Positions 22,944 through 34,680 are shown, counted from the stretch's first letter. The stretch: 64,000 nt of DNA from Metellina segmentata (GCA_947359465.1 OX375878.1:81137627-81201626); one strand, 5' to 3'. Notes: generated from the letters alone by a model not told the origin. Numbers and translations: made by a program.

Positions 22944-23769
22944 AAACCAAGGATAAAAAATAGGATGTTTTACCAATTTTCTCTAAAAATTTGGTTATTT
23001 CGTAGAAAGGGCATTTAGAATTAAAAAACATAAACTAAGTACATAAATTTCTGTATTTTTTCATACAATGTGCCACATCAAATTGGAATAATTATGTAAA
23101 CATGCATAAGAAGCCTATTTCAGGACTCGGTTGCTGCAAAAAGGTTTCTTCGACTAAATTGGTAAGAAAGAATTAGGAATCTTGAAATAGGAAGGGAAGA
23201 GTTTTGTTTAAAAAAATATTCCATGTGTTTAGCATTGATTGCACCATGAATTTTGGGTTTCAACCTCTAGTTGGTATCATTTTAAATTAAAAAATAAACA
23301 TGCTGTTTAATGTATAATTTGGGCATTTATTTCTTTAAGTTTTCTCGACCCACACTATCGCTAGTTACCTCAAATAATCCTTTTTGTGTTTGTAATAAAT
23401 ATCTTTGTCAAATGCAACTTAGATATATACTATATAACTTACAAAAACTCATATCTTTGGAGAATGATTTATCTAGTCTGATTTATCTGATCAAAACGCA
23501 AGCCAAAATAACAGATTTAATTTTTTAAACAATAAAGTATTGTAAAGGAAGAAATCACTGGTATGTCACTTAAATTAGGCTTTCTTTCATGCTCTATGTA
23601 TTGTTTGTCTCCAACCCCGATTTAACGTTATTTCTTTTCGGTCCCTTGAAATGCGTTAAACGGGGGCTTGCAATGTAATTCGTTCCTTGCCGTTTACAAG
23701 TTTAAATTTGATGGACATACAATGCAAATTAGTGTAAGTTTTTAGATGGTTTTGATTTATGTTAATATA
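22944..23769. other. No feature recognised
   Basis: AT-rich, no recognised coding or termini. Confidence 0.4.
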
Positions 23770-24678
23770 CAGGGTGTCCAAAAATGACTGACTCATTTGA
23801 AAAAGGAATTTGAAAAGAACGGAAGGCGACAGAGAAATTGCACCGTTTGTTGCATTGTTCTTGGGAAACCAGAGAATTTTACCTCACCAATTTTCAAAAT
23901 TAGTTATCAAGTTCACCTAAAGATGGTGCTGTTGAATGTGAAAAATAAAAATAAATAGGTATAAACATGTTGAAATGACTGCAAAAACTACAAAACGATG
24001 TTTTCAAAATACCAACCATTTACAGTAACAACATGGCGCAGTCTGAGAAGAAAATTCGCAGACACCCGGGCAAACATTCCATCCGGAATGATCTCGCATG
24101 CAGCGGAAATGTGTTGTTCCATATGTATTGTTTCAATTGTTTGTGGATTTTGGCGATACATCTGGTCTTTCAGGTCTTCTGGTCAAAAGTAAAAAGTCAT
24201 GCCATCATAAATAGGGAGTCCACTTCCTGCTCGCATGCCGTATTCAAAAGCAATGGCATGATCATTGAAATGTTCACTAAGGAAATAGAATATTTCAGCC
24301 ATTCGATATGGCCGGGGCCGGGCAATGTCTTGCATGAACCATGAGGATGTTCCTACGGTCCTCCAAAGCAATTTGAATCATCACCAATTCATACAGAATG
24401 TCCAAATACCGTGCTGCAGAAATTGTTTGGTATCGGAAAAATGGTCCAATGATTCCTTTGGAGGAAATGGCAACCCAAACCATGATCAGAATGCTTTCAC
24501 TGTAGCTCTCACACATCTGCAGTGCCATCTGTTGATGGACTTTGTAACTAATTTTGAAAATTGATTGCAAAAAATTCCCGGGTTTCCCAAGTGGAATGCA
24601 GCAAACGGTACATTTCTATCATCTTCCGTTTTTTTAAATTCATTTTTCAAATGTGTCAGTCATTTTTAGGACACCCTG
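23770..24678 (-). mobile_element. Mariner-like element, degenerate (909 bp)
   Basis: Both ends read inward CAGGGTGTCC-(T)AAAAATGACTGAC and stay similar for about 60 bp. TATA/TA flanks both sides (left ...ATATA, right TATATG). The interior on the minus strand codes for a frameshifted transposase relic. At 909 bp it lacks room for a full mariner transposase including its N-terminal DNA-binding part. Confidence 0.85.
23990..24570 (-). pseudogene. Mariner-like transposase relic
   Basis: Minus-strand frames give MVWVAISSKGIIGPFF, then after a frameshift WFMQDIARP (counterpart of the conserved QQDGAPPH block with the second catalytic Asp), FLSEHFNDHAIAFEYG, and finally ISAACEIIPDGMFARVSANF plus a VNGWYFE-like end. 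The order is that of arthropod mariner-type transposases. At least two frame changes and the missing N-terminus make it a pseudogene. Confidence 0.75.
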
Positions 24679-24689
24679 TATATGATGTA

Positions 24690-25694
24690 CTAGACACTGC
24701 GTTGCCCGTCACAGTTCTTTTTGTGGGGTCAGGTGTGACCACTGCTCACTAACCCCCGGTGATTGCTGAGCTAACCAAATGGAAATTCGTAGCCTATTGG
24801 ATAACAGCCATCACAGCGTTGCCCGTGGTGTTGGTTTGCTTCCATGGGCAACGCCGTAATGGCCTTGTCATTGTCAAAAATGGCCAAATTCAATTCAGAA
24901 GAGATCTAATCGGCGTGACATCCCAATCTCTTGTGAAAATATTAGTGGTATTTAATTGAAAAATTATTTTTTGAAGAAAATCAAACGTATAAGGTATTTA
25001 TCTGGTGTAAAATTTTCTGCAGATTTTAAATCCGATGAAATTTTCAATCTATCTTTAACGATCCCGATTTTACAAAAATGAATTTAAGCAATGCATTCAA
25101 TTCTTTTTAAGTTTTGCTTTCATTCGATGGAATTGTTTGAGCGCAGGAAATGAAATCTGTTGATTTCTCAACAGCAAAGGTCAAATTTGTATGGGAAAAA
25201 ATATACAAGTTACAATTTTAGCTACAATTATTTATTTAAAGAAAATCATATTTTTAGGTATCGTTCTAACGTGAAATTTTCCGCAGATTTCAAATCCATT
25301 GAAATTTTTACTCTGTCTTTAACGATCTAGGTGGTATAAAAAGAACCACATAACTCCAGTTAAAACTTTATTCCTTTTTTTTGTCGGCTGAAATCGTTCC
25401 TCCGCAAAATCAAAGGGAAACTGAAAAAATAAATTTAGAATCTGTCATGTCTTTATGGATGTTGTCATTCTAAGGAAAACAACAATAATAATTAAATGTG
25501 TCATTAAATTAATTTAAAAATGTTCTATATTAAATTTTAAAATTCAGGTTTTGTACAAAAATTACAAAAAATTCTCACTACCTGTATGCCATACCTTATT
25601 ATTGTACCTCATTGTTGTATATTGTAAGTGCCATAGATTTGTCAGGACACTGCATACACAAACAGACAGGCACTTTCTTTTATAGTAGTAGAGA
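24690..25694 (-). mobile_element. Non-autonomous Helitron, family B, copy 1
   Basis: Minus-strand 5' end TCTCTACTACTATAAAAG at 25694, preceded by A; 3' end CTAG at 24693-24690, followed by T. The 3' region contains the recurring 'cgggcaacgc' motif. Related copies are at 39717-40482, 56355-57016, 57017-57440 and 60793-61295, plus a 5'-end fragment at 47676-47750. There is no coding capacity. The assignment rests on termini and the A/T target; a GC hairpin is less clear than in family A. Confidence 0.55.
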
Positions 25695-26257
25695 TACATT
25701 GCCAAAACCTTCATTTGATAATCATTGAGGCTGTTGATATGGAACTTCTATATCTTTCTAAAAATTCATGTTAGCGAAATGTTTTCATGAATTTTGAATA
25801 ATCATGCTTTGTGATGTGTAGATTTTTTTGACTGTTTTTGCAGTATAATAAACATTCAAACAGTGTTTAAGTTCATCTTGAGCTACAGCATTCAAAGTGG
25901 GTTTAAAACATGAGAAAAAATAGCCATTCAAATAAAATATTTTTGAAAAACATATGGAGATAAAACATGTACAGAACCACCTCTCTTCATTCGAGCAATT
26001 TTAACCCTATAGCAAATTCAAAGATCTTATTATATTTTGCACCTTATTATATTTTGAATTGGAACCTTATTATATTTTTATGGAAATCAATTCAGAAGGA
26101 CTTCTAGTATGGCCATGCAAAATTACAGCTCTTTCCGATAGTTTTTGAGCTACATTAAATGTTTCCCATTATTGCGATTTTAGGGATAAACCAAAAGTCT
26201 ATAAAAAGCCTGACAATCCTGTAATAATAGTTCTCAGATTGTTTGCACTTTCATAGT
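25695..26257. other. No feature recognised
   Basis: AT-rich unique-looking sequence with a short 'ccttattatattttg' repeat (26040-26080). Confidence 0.4.
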
Positions 26258-27101
26258 AAATATAACAGGGTGTCAAGATTTAAATCAACAATTAAAATCA
26301 TAATTTAAAAAAAATCACTGATTTTAATCGCAACTAATCACACATTCTTATAACTAAGTAAATGCACCACAGAATAATCACAGAAGTGGTCAAATGCTTT
26401 AATTTTTCTGCACTCATGGTGATTTCAGCACTCATAGCTACACCCAGCTCAGAGGGAACTGGGTCAATTACTGCATATTATAAAAGATAGCAACAGCCAG
26501 TTGTAACTTATTAGAATATACTATATACTGGAAACAGTAATGTAAACACACATGACATCATAAATCTAAATGCCAGGAAGAGTAATGTATAAACTTTCCT
26601 GATAACAGCACTCATAATATAAACACTTAAAGGAAGTATTCAACAGTTTGATTCAAAATTATAGGGTGACTGATTTCATTAGCTAATAAAACACAAGTAG
26701 GAAGTAAAGTTTTTTTGAGGCATTTGTCAGTTAGCTTATTCTTGTGGTGTGCAATAGAGATTAAGAGTAGAAATATACATTTTCACACACACAGCCATAA
26801 AAATGTCAGCAGGAAGAAAGATCCAATAAGAATTAAAAGTAAGTGAAAATTCATTTATTATTGCTGCTCGGCAGTTTTATTATAAGAATTTACTATAGTC
26901 TGATTATTTCTCTGTCCTCTATTATACTTCTGACACTGTAGTTTAGGTCCGTCACTTACACTTACTGATAAATTTGTTAACATGATTAGGTGTAATTTAC
27001 TCAAGGAAAACTGTAGGATCTTAACTTGTGTTTTAAAGTTAAACAAGTGTCAAGTAAATATTAATTTACTAAACATGTCACAAACTCAATTTTTTATTTA
27101 A

Positions 27102-27351
27102 CCCGCGAGCACGCGCGCTGGGTATCTCATACCCGAGAGCGCATTAGAACTTCGATATGCCTCGCCCCTTTTTTCCAAAATGGTTGGAACTCTGTGTAGC
27201 TGAGTTCAAGGTCACATACTATCAGTTCAGAGGGCAAGTGGCGATATTGGTATTTCCTGTTTCTAAAAATAGAGACTTTCGGGTATCAGATACCCACGCG
27301 CCTTCTCGAGTGACTGCATTTTTCGCTGCGTATTCCTTCTCTTAGGTCGGC
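27102..27351 (+). promoter_or_regulatory. piggyBac 5' end and leader
   Basis: Holds the left terminal repeat and two of the three GGGTAT-N3-ATACCC palindromes (27120-27134, 27281-27295) before the transposase start. The leader must carry the promoter, but I see no convincing TATA box. Binding of the transposase or of a host factor to the palindromes is a guess from their position and symmetry. Confidence 0.5.
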
Positions 27352-29088
27352 ATGGCGCGGTACCTAAGCTATGATGATGAAATGAAACGGCTTCGATATT
27401 TGATTGACACAGTATCTACAGATGATGATTCGTTTAGTGAAGATGAGGAAGAGGTTGCAATGAACGATGAGCAATGTGATGATGGTATTTCTCCCCCTGA
27501 AAGTGATGAAACCGATGATGAATATTCACAAAGTCCCCGTTCTGTGGATGACACAGAATATTATTCGGGAAAAAGCGGAACAAAATGGATGAAAAAGAAG
27601 TTTCGAACCAATGTCCGAGTACCAGCAAAAAATATTGTGACTAAACTGCCAGGAAACTCTAATGGTTCTAAACATGTTTCATCACCTTTTGAGTCGTGGA
27701 ATCTTCTTATAGATGATTCGATGATAGAAGTTCTTGTAGATTGTACAAATATTTACATAGAATCAATTCAAGAAAGATTTGTTCGAGAACGAGATGCAAA
27801 TCGAACAAATCAAGCTGAAATCAAGGCACTTCTAGGATTGCTCTACATTAGTGGGATTCATAAATCATCCCATGTGAATGTAAAGGATTTATGGGCAATA
27901 GATGGGACAGGAATGGAAATTTTCCGTCTGACAATGTCTTACAAGAGATTTCTTTTCCTGATTAGATGTCTTCGTTTCGACGACATTCGCAGCAGACAAA
28001 GCAGAAGAGATGTTGACAAGCTAGCTCCCATCAGAGAATTTTTTGAGAAATTCGTTGAAAATTGTCAAAAATCGTATAACATCGGAGAATATGTTACGAT
28101 CGACGAAAAGTTAGAGCCGTTTAGGGGAAGGTGTGCCTTTAGGCAATACATTCCAAATAAACCTGCCAAGTATGGAATTAAAATTTTTGCCCTGGTTGAT
28201 TCCAGGGTTTTCTATACTTGGAAAATGGAAGTTTATGTAGGTAAGCAACCAATTGGACCATTTCAAGTTGACAACAGCTCGAGCGCTGTTGTAAAGCGTT
28301 TAATGTGCCCTATTTATAACTCTGGACGGAATTTGACTGTAGATAATTGGTACACCGATTACCAACTATCCCAATTTCTTTTGAAGAAGAAAATCACTCT
28401 TGTTGGCACTATGAGGAAAAATAAAAGAGATATTCCCCCCGAATTTGTGATGGCTAAGAATAGGCCTATATATTCTTCTCTATTTGGCTACCAAAAAGAA
28501 ACTACTCTGGTCTCTTACATCCCGAAAAAAAATAAAAGCGTCATTTTATTGTCCACCATGCACAATGATGACAAAATCGACGAATCTACGGGTGAGTTAA
28601 AAAATCCAGATATTATCAGCTTTTATAATATGTCAAAAGGGGCAGTCGATGTAGTAGATGAAATGGGAGCTGCTTATTCTACTGCTAGAATAGCGAAAAG
28701 ATGGCCGATGGTGATCTTTTTCGCTTTGTTAAATGTTTCTGCAATCAATGCCAGAATCATTTTGTTGTCAACTGAAGATCCTCCATCTGAATTTCGCACA
28801 AAGAGATCATTCCTAAAATCTCTGGGGAAAAAGCTTTTAGAAGAGCACGTTAATATGAGACGACAGCAAAAAATGCTTCCCTTATCATTGAAGAATATAC
28901 TTAAAAAAAGTAGCTCAGAAATAGAAGAACCGAAAGCAAAGAGAATAAAACTAACATACAAAAGATGTGCAGATTGCCCGAGTAAAAAGGACAGAAAAAC
29001 GAAGCACTGTTGCTTTAAATGTAACAAAAGTATCTGCATGGAGCATATGTCCCCAGTATGCAAAACTTGTAAAAATGAATGTAAGTAA
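27352..29088 (+). CDS. piggyBac transposase, intact, 578 aa
   Basis: DDE/D transposase that would excise and insert the element at TTAA. Residues 1-75 are acidic and disordered (DDDSFSEDEEE). Catalytic residues sit in conserved blocks: D251 (VTIDEKLEPFRG), D331 (LTVDNWYTDYQL), and D433 and D436 (GAVDVVDEMG), matching the three catalytic Asp plus the fourth conserved Asp of the Trichoplusia piggyBac enzyme. NKRDIPPEF and ARIAKRWPM are further family blocks. The C-terminus (about residues 539-575) is a Cys/His zinc-binding domain (CADC, CCFKC, CMEH, CKTC) that in this family recognises the ends. Length is usual for the family. The start is the first in-frame ATG in good context (GGCATGG), with the element's 5' region upstream. 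No stop or frameshift is visible. Activity is an inference. Confidence 0.96.
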   Translation: MARYLSYDDEMKRLRYLIDTVSTDDDSFSEDEEEVAMNDEQCDDGISPPESDETDDEYSQSPRSVDDTEYYSGKSGTKWMKKKFRTNVRVPAKNIVTKLPGNSNGSKHVSSPFESWNLLIDDSMIEVLVDCTNIYIESIQERFVRERDANRTNQAEIKALLGLLYISGIHKSSHVNVKDLWAIDGTGMEIFRLTMSYKRFLFLIRCLRFDDIRSRQSRRDVDKLAPIREFFEKFVENCQKSYNIGEYVTIDEKLEPFRGRCAFRQYIPNKPAKYGIKIFALVDSRVFYTWKMEVYVGKQPIGPFQVDNSSSAVVKRLMCPIYNSGRNLTVDNWYTDYQLSQFLLKKKITLVGTMRKNKRDIPPEFVMAKNRPIYSSLFGYQKETTLVSYIPKKNKSVILLSTMHNDDKIDESTGELKNPDIISFYNMSKGAVDVVDEMGAAYSTARIAKRWPMVIFFALLNVSAINARIILLSTEDPPSEFRTKRSFLKSLGKKLLEEHVNMRRQQKMLPLSLKNILKKSSSEIEEPKAKRIKLTYKRCADCPSKKDRKTKHCCFKCNKSICMEHMSPVCKTCKNECK

Positions 29089-29354
29089 ATAATATTTTTC
29101 TGTATATTTGTTGATATTATTTCATTGTTTTATGTCCCATTTAATTTATAGAATTGGTAAATGTAAGCATGTTGTGACGCGTAAGAAGCGCAGCACTACC
29201 TTTCGGGTATAATATACCCAGCGCGCCTCCTCGTGTTTGTAAGTTTGGCGTGCGTGCTCGCGGGTTAACAAATTTATATATAATTATTGTAAAAACTGCC
29301 TACTGAAATTCAATTAAAAAAAATCATGATTTTTTTTTACATTCTGAAATATAA

Positions 29355-31362
29355 TATTGTAATTCTCAAATCATTTGTACTTGCATAGTAAAAATGATTC
29401 TTGGATTGCTGGAAAATACGTTTGAAATAGTTTTTCATTTGAAATTCAGGCAGCGATAAAGCTACTATTAATCTCAATCTACAAGAGCATCTTTCTATGT
29501 GGAGATGATCCCTTAAATTTAAACAGACTTTAACATCAAAAATCTGGATATATATTGATAATAAAGTCATGAAATTTCATATTTAGACTAATTATTTAAC
29601 TATCCAGAATCTAATTATGAAATCAAAACGCTGTGTTTCCATTAGAAATTTTGTTGTTTGTGTACAAAATTTGATATGAAGACATCTTATGCAACGATTT
29701 TGGATTTGAATTTGCAGAGGACGGTATTCCTTATTGAATGATACCTTTGAATTTGTTCTAGTGAGAATAGTGCTCGAAATAAATGAGGTGGTTCGTTATT
29801 TTTTTGCGATTGTACATTCATAATATATACATCTTGTTCATAATTATTTCATTTTCAATACTGTTGATTGTTGTACATAATTTTAATTTTTTTGTGATAC
29901 TATTTGTAATTTTGTGATAAATATTTAATACACAGAGTTTGCATTATTTTGGTGCATTTTGAATAACAAATATTTTTGTGTGAAAATTTTGGAAACTGAT
30001 ATGTAGACTTTCTATAAACAGGTTTAAAGCAATTAGTAATAGTTATATAACTTTCTTTGTTTTTTTCAGGACGCTAAAACCACTGCCTAATATCAGTGAG
30101 GTGTTTCAAGAGCTGTAATATAACCATTTACTGGAGCAACAATTTTGTGATAATTCTGAATTTAAAATTAAAAAGGTTTTCCTGTTTAAAAAGGTATGTA
30201 AACTTATGCTTATTTTGTTAAATGATAGTTTTTTAAACCAATCTATTCGGAAACACTATAAAAAACTAACATTTGAATAAGGAGTTTTGAAATTCTACCC
30301 GATTTAATAGAAATTGGTCTTGTACACACATACCAAATATGCAGCTTAACTCTTAATGGAAACGGTTAGTCTTATGAATACTAGTATCAAAAGTTTTAGA
30401 ATAGTTTTTGATAACTTGGTAATGCATCTCCAATGGTTTTTTACCTTATCAGTCCTAAGAAAGACATGACTGGAAGTTTTCAAATATTTACTAATGGAGA
30501 TGGTCTTTTCAGCATGATCTGTTGCTGCAATACGTCTCCACTTTGCCATATAATGCTTTTATCTTGTCCAAGTTGTACTCTAATGGACAGAATTCACAGC
30601 CATTATAGCTACTTTTAAAATACAATGAAGACGTTATACTGTTCCTTTACTCTGGGGGTGATATCCTGTGGTGGCGAGTGTAAACACTGGTTTGATCGGC
30701 CAAATTTCTGAACAGACTAGATTCAACGCTTCAACCTTGATTTGTTGCAATAACTTTGGGTACCCCGAAAAGACTGACACAAGTATCAATAAATGCAGCT
30801 GTTATCTGTCTCTAGTCTGATCTCAAATAGCCTCTGCTTCAGGCCAGTGTGCCTAGTCTATGATTGTCAGCACAAAGTGGTTAGCTTTTGATGCTAACAA
30901 AGGACTGACTATATGTAGATGTACCTGACTGAATCTTTTAGAGTAAGATGAGAAAACAAAGGTGATTTTGTATGGTGGCCTACCTTTTTTTGTTTTTGAC
31001 AAATGAAGTACTGTCTGCACTAAATCAAACAATATTTTTGCATGGAGATCAAGCATAATGCAGCCAAATCAATCTAAGTGTATTATATTTCGTGCCAGGA
31101 TGTGAAAGTTTATACATTTTGTGAAAAATTTGTTTTCTCCTGATCAGCATAATATAGGACAAACTATAGGATTAGAGGTATCACATCATTGTTTGTGGAC
31201 TCGAGTAATATACTTAGATTAAGACCAGTAGTCACAATCCATGATTGCCTTTCTTCCCATCTATAATCTTGGCATTGCAAATGTCTCTTATGCTCTCTTT
31301 GTATGATACACTATTGGCTGCAGCTTGCCTACTAACCTGTACAGCTCTAACTGAAAGAACTC
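29355..31362. other. Intergenic or intronic, one candidate exon only
   Basis: AT-rich sequence without recognised elements. The only notable site is a possible non-coding exon at 30070-30193. Confidence 0.4.
30070..30193 (+). other. Candidate non-coding 5' exon of the MBD gene
   Basis: A pyrimidine-rich acceptor ('ctttctttgtttttttcag') precedes 30070, and a strong donor (AAG|GTATGT) follows 30193, enclosing 124 bp with stops in the frames. The MBD coding exon at 34667 has its own acceptor 14 bp before its ATG, so at least one upstream non-coding exon is needed, and this is a plausible one. Only splice-site quality supports it. Confidence 0.35.
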
Positions 31363-31370
31363 AATAGTTG

Positions 31371-33678
31371 TAGAGATGGGCGATCCGCTCAGGAGCTGAC
31401 TCAAAGAGTTAACTCTCTTGACGGAGTGCGCGAGCGCTGATTCGTCAAAAAAGAGCTATAGCTCTTTTTTAACCAATCAGGGCTTCCACTCTCGAAGAGT
31501 CATTTCCGCATGTGATCACCAACTCAGTGATTCTTTTTGGGAGTTGATTCTTTTCGAGATTTGGCTCTTTCGAAGAATCATTTCCGCATTCGATCGTTTG
31601 CGCTCACTGATTCTTTTGGGAGTTGATTCTTTTAAGGAGTTAACTCTTTGGCTCTTTTCGATAACTATCGCTCTTGAAGAGTCAATTCCGCATTCGTTCT
31701 TTTGCGCTCCCTAGCTTTTTGTTACTTTTTTGAAGTTTCAAATTTTTAAATATCAATGTATTATCATAAATGCTATTTTTTAAAATTTAATTCAATTTTA
31801 GATTGAAAGGGTGTTTTTACGGCTTAAGTCATGTCACGCCTTTTAGCACTAATTAAAACTAGTCTTAAGGTTGTTATTAAAACATATTCTAACAGTTATT
31901 ATGTTATTCACTTAACATTAATATAATAATTATAATAAAACCTTGATTTCTCGGGAGTGATATCATTTTAATAAAACTACACAAAATTAAATTAAACGTA
32001 ACTCGTTTTTATTGCATTGCCTTCACAAAACAAGGCATTTTGAAAATATTTTATTAAAAGACAGGGAGGGGACTTGAATTTTGAAAATCTTTGGGACAAC
32101 GAGTATTTGAGGGTATTATATACCTATATCTTAAAATAAATAGTTAAAAATCTTAAGTACTTAAATAAATTATTAATATTTTTATTATATGTTTTTAAAA
32201 TATCATTTAAATTATTAGGAAGTCTCATTTGGTAACTAAGTGGTTTTAGAAAGAAATCTTAATGTATCCAAACACGTCCAAGACACTTTTTTTAAATGTG
32301 GTATAGAAACATTTTAATGATATTTTTATGTTTTGTGTTTTAAACAATAGCAATGGGCTATAAATATTAAAAGTATATATTAATAATTTTGTAAAAATAT
32401 GATAATTATGTATGAAATTTTAAAGAAATGTGTCGAAAACTTCAAATGTGCTACATGAAAATCTATTCAACCAATTTGAAAAATGATGCTACCAAAATAA
32501 ACTACATGCATATTTCTAGGGAATGAACTAGAATAAAAGGATATTTAAATAAACAACAATTTTACAAGTGATTGAAAAATGAATAGAAGATTTTTTATAG
32601 TTTTATAGTCCTACTTCTTAAATAAATAGTAATAATTTAGAAACTTTTGAACTCAGCATAATTATTATAGTTCATTCACTTGACAACATTATAAATAACA
32701 AACTCTCAAAAGTTTACTAGAATCCAGTTATAAGTTTTTGTATTATAACATTTGAAGTGAGGAAATAATGCAAAAATATTAATTTAGAGTTAAAGGTAGT
32801 TTCAAGTGCATCGCTTGCTCCCTTGCGTGTGCTCTTTGTGTAAACAATTTTGTTCTTCCTTCTCTTTGAAAAAGTTCACTCCATTTCCAAAAAAGAAACC
32901 ATTTAAATATTTGAAAAAACTTTCTAAAATTATATTTGCAAAAAAAAAGTAAGGTTTAAATTTAGATTTTGCGATGTTTTTGGCCTTTTAATGGCCATTT
33001 CCAGTGTTTTCCATTCTTACTTCTTGTTTTCCCGCCTTGATTAAAATCTTAATACTTCTTTAAGTAATTAACAGAGAAAAAATTAAATATGTTTTGGAAA
33101 GTCAAATAAATACTCTATCCAATAAAATCGAAAACTTTTTTAGAATTCTTGGTCAAAAATGAGATTTTTAACGTGTTTGGATATTTTAATTGCTACTTCT
33201 GTAATCTCAACGGGTTCATGACGGGAATTACAAAAGTAGAAGTGTCCTCAAAGTAATTTATTCTTTATGGACAATTTCAAAGTTATATGAATTGACATGG
33301 TTTTGGGCCATCTTATGCCTTAGCAATTAAATTTTACAGCTTAGCAGCCCTATGCTGCAATGCCTATAGTCCTCGGGCCCCGTCTCCCTCCTTTTGTTGA
33401 TTTTAGAGGTAAACTGCGCAATTGCTGGATGAGTGAGTGTTTCAAGTGTTGTGTGTGTGGGTGTTTCAAGCACGCTTGGCGCCTCTTCGTCTGGACACAT
33501 GCGCTCACGTGACAACGAGGGATGTTCGATGGCCCAAACATATTGTATACATTTCGATATGTTATATACATTATTATATATCTCAAAGAAGCGGTGAGTC
33601 ATCAAAAAGAGCTAGCTCTTTTTAGTGAGTGAGCGGTTCCGATCCGATCCCTGAAAAGAGTCATTTTCCCCATCACTA
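31371..33678. mobile_element. Non-autonomous hAT element (2308 bp)
   Basis: Ends are TAGAGATGGG (left) and TAGTGATGGG (right, minus strand). Perfect 8-bp duplications AATAGTTG flank it (31363-31370 and 33679-33686). The subterminal 31390-31710 is packed with repeats of AAGAGTCA/TTGATTCTTTT, GAGTTAACTC and 'tttccgcattcg', and 33595-33665 has a smaller set (AAAGAGCTAGCTCTTTTT). Such arrays are typical transposase-binding zones of hAT elements. No transposase coding remains. Confidence 0.85.
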
Positions 33679-33764
33679 AATAGTTGTGACTGACTGGTGA
33701 AGGACCTTTTGGCTATTCAGCAGTTGTCATGGTTTTTTGTATTTTTATTTGCTGTATTGTATTA

Positions 33765-34111
33765 CAGTGAAATTTCGATTAACCCTCAGTTTTTGTTAAC
33801 TGTTAGTCCGTTATTACTGAACATTGCTGCTTAAAAAAGAAAAGAAAATGACATACTATTTAAAATTTTTACTATGTATGTACGTTTTGAATGCAAGTTC
33901 ATGTACAGTATGTACTATACTGTACTTAATGTAATTTCTATATTATTTGTTTCTCTAAAATAAAATACATGTATGTACAGTATATTTCCATCTTGTAAAC
34001 ATGCCTTAATCGTTGCAGTGGATGGGGTGGTAAGTTTAAAGTTTTTCTGCTATCCGTCTATTCGATTAACCGTCATGGTCCCAACCCTAGCGGTTAATCA
34101 CCATTTCACTG
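33765..34111. mobile_element. Mariner/Tigger-type MITE (347 bp)
   Basis: Ends are CAGTGAAATTTCGATTAACC and, on the minus strand, CAGTGAAATGGTGATTAACC (17/20), flanked by TA on both sides (33763-33764, 34112-34113). There is no coding. Confidence 0.85.
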
Positions 34112-34666
34112 TACTGAATTATGCATTTATTACTATTCATTTATGTTTTAATTCTTGTTTCTTATTTATGTGCTTTTGACTGGAAGCTTTCTGTCTCTAA
34201 TAGCCTGCTGTTTTAAAATGAAGAAACATTTATTTAAAAAATTTTACTACTTATATCACTACAAATATTTTAAATTCTTGACAGGATTTTTTAAATTGGA
34301 TGTTAAGAAAGCGACATACTTAAGGAATTAGAACTATAGATGTTTAGTCTTAAAAATTACCTTGAAGGTATTGTGCTCCAGGCATATTTGAAAAATGTGC
34401 ATGCCAAATAAATATTTAAAAATTCACTAAGGATAAAAAGAAAAAATACCATGTTTTTGTCTGGTGCATTAAAAAAAACTATTGCTTAATACAGTTTTTT
34501 GGTTTAACTACTAAAAGCTGTTTCAATTTGAGTAAAATATTAATTCAAAGTTTAATGCTTTGATTGTACCTCTTAATTTATGTAGATATTACTATCTAGC
34601 TTTTGGGCATTTTATAATGTTTGAATGCATTTACCTAAACAAATTTCAAAGATATTCTCATTACAG
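34112..34666 (+). other. End of 5' intron of the MBD gene
   Basis: AT-rich sequence running into the acceptor 'attctcattacag' at 34654-34666. No element recognised. Confidence 0.5.
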
Positions 34667-34680
34667 CATTCTATAGCATC

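Larger units (their letters stand above)
27102..29264 (+). mobile_element. Complete piggyBac element (2163 bp)
   Basis: Flanked by TTAA on both sides (27098-27101 and 29265-29268). Terminal inverted repeats are CCCGCGAGCACGCGCGC (left) and CCCGCGAGCACGCACGC (right, minus strand), 16/17 identical. A palindrome GGGTAT-N3-ATACCC occurs at 27120-27134, 27281-27295 and 29205-29219; the first is inverted relative to the other two, judged by their GCGC-rich flanks. The single intact transposase frame runs 27352-29088. Near-identical ends and an unbroken frame suggest recent insertion. It lies inside the older hAT element at 26266-29346. Confidence 0.95.
26266..29346. mobile_element. Non-autonomous hAT element hosting a piggyBac
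   Basis: The left end is CAGGGTGTCAAGATTTAAAT; the right end is a weathered 'acattctg' preceded by matching 'aaaaaaatcatgatttt' arms. Perfect 8-bp duplications AAATATAA flank it (26258-26265 and 29347-29354). Without the inserted piggyBac and its duplicated TTAA it is about 914 bp and has no coding. A second, interrupted copy ends at 22943. Confidence 0.8.

Noticed and set aside
33327..33605. Minus-strand frames near the right end of the 31-33 kb hAT element
   Set aside because: Two overlapping frames of similar length in a more GC-rich patch, no transposase motif.
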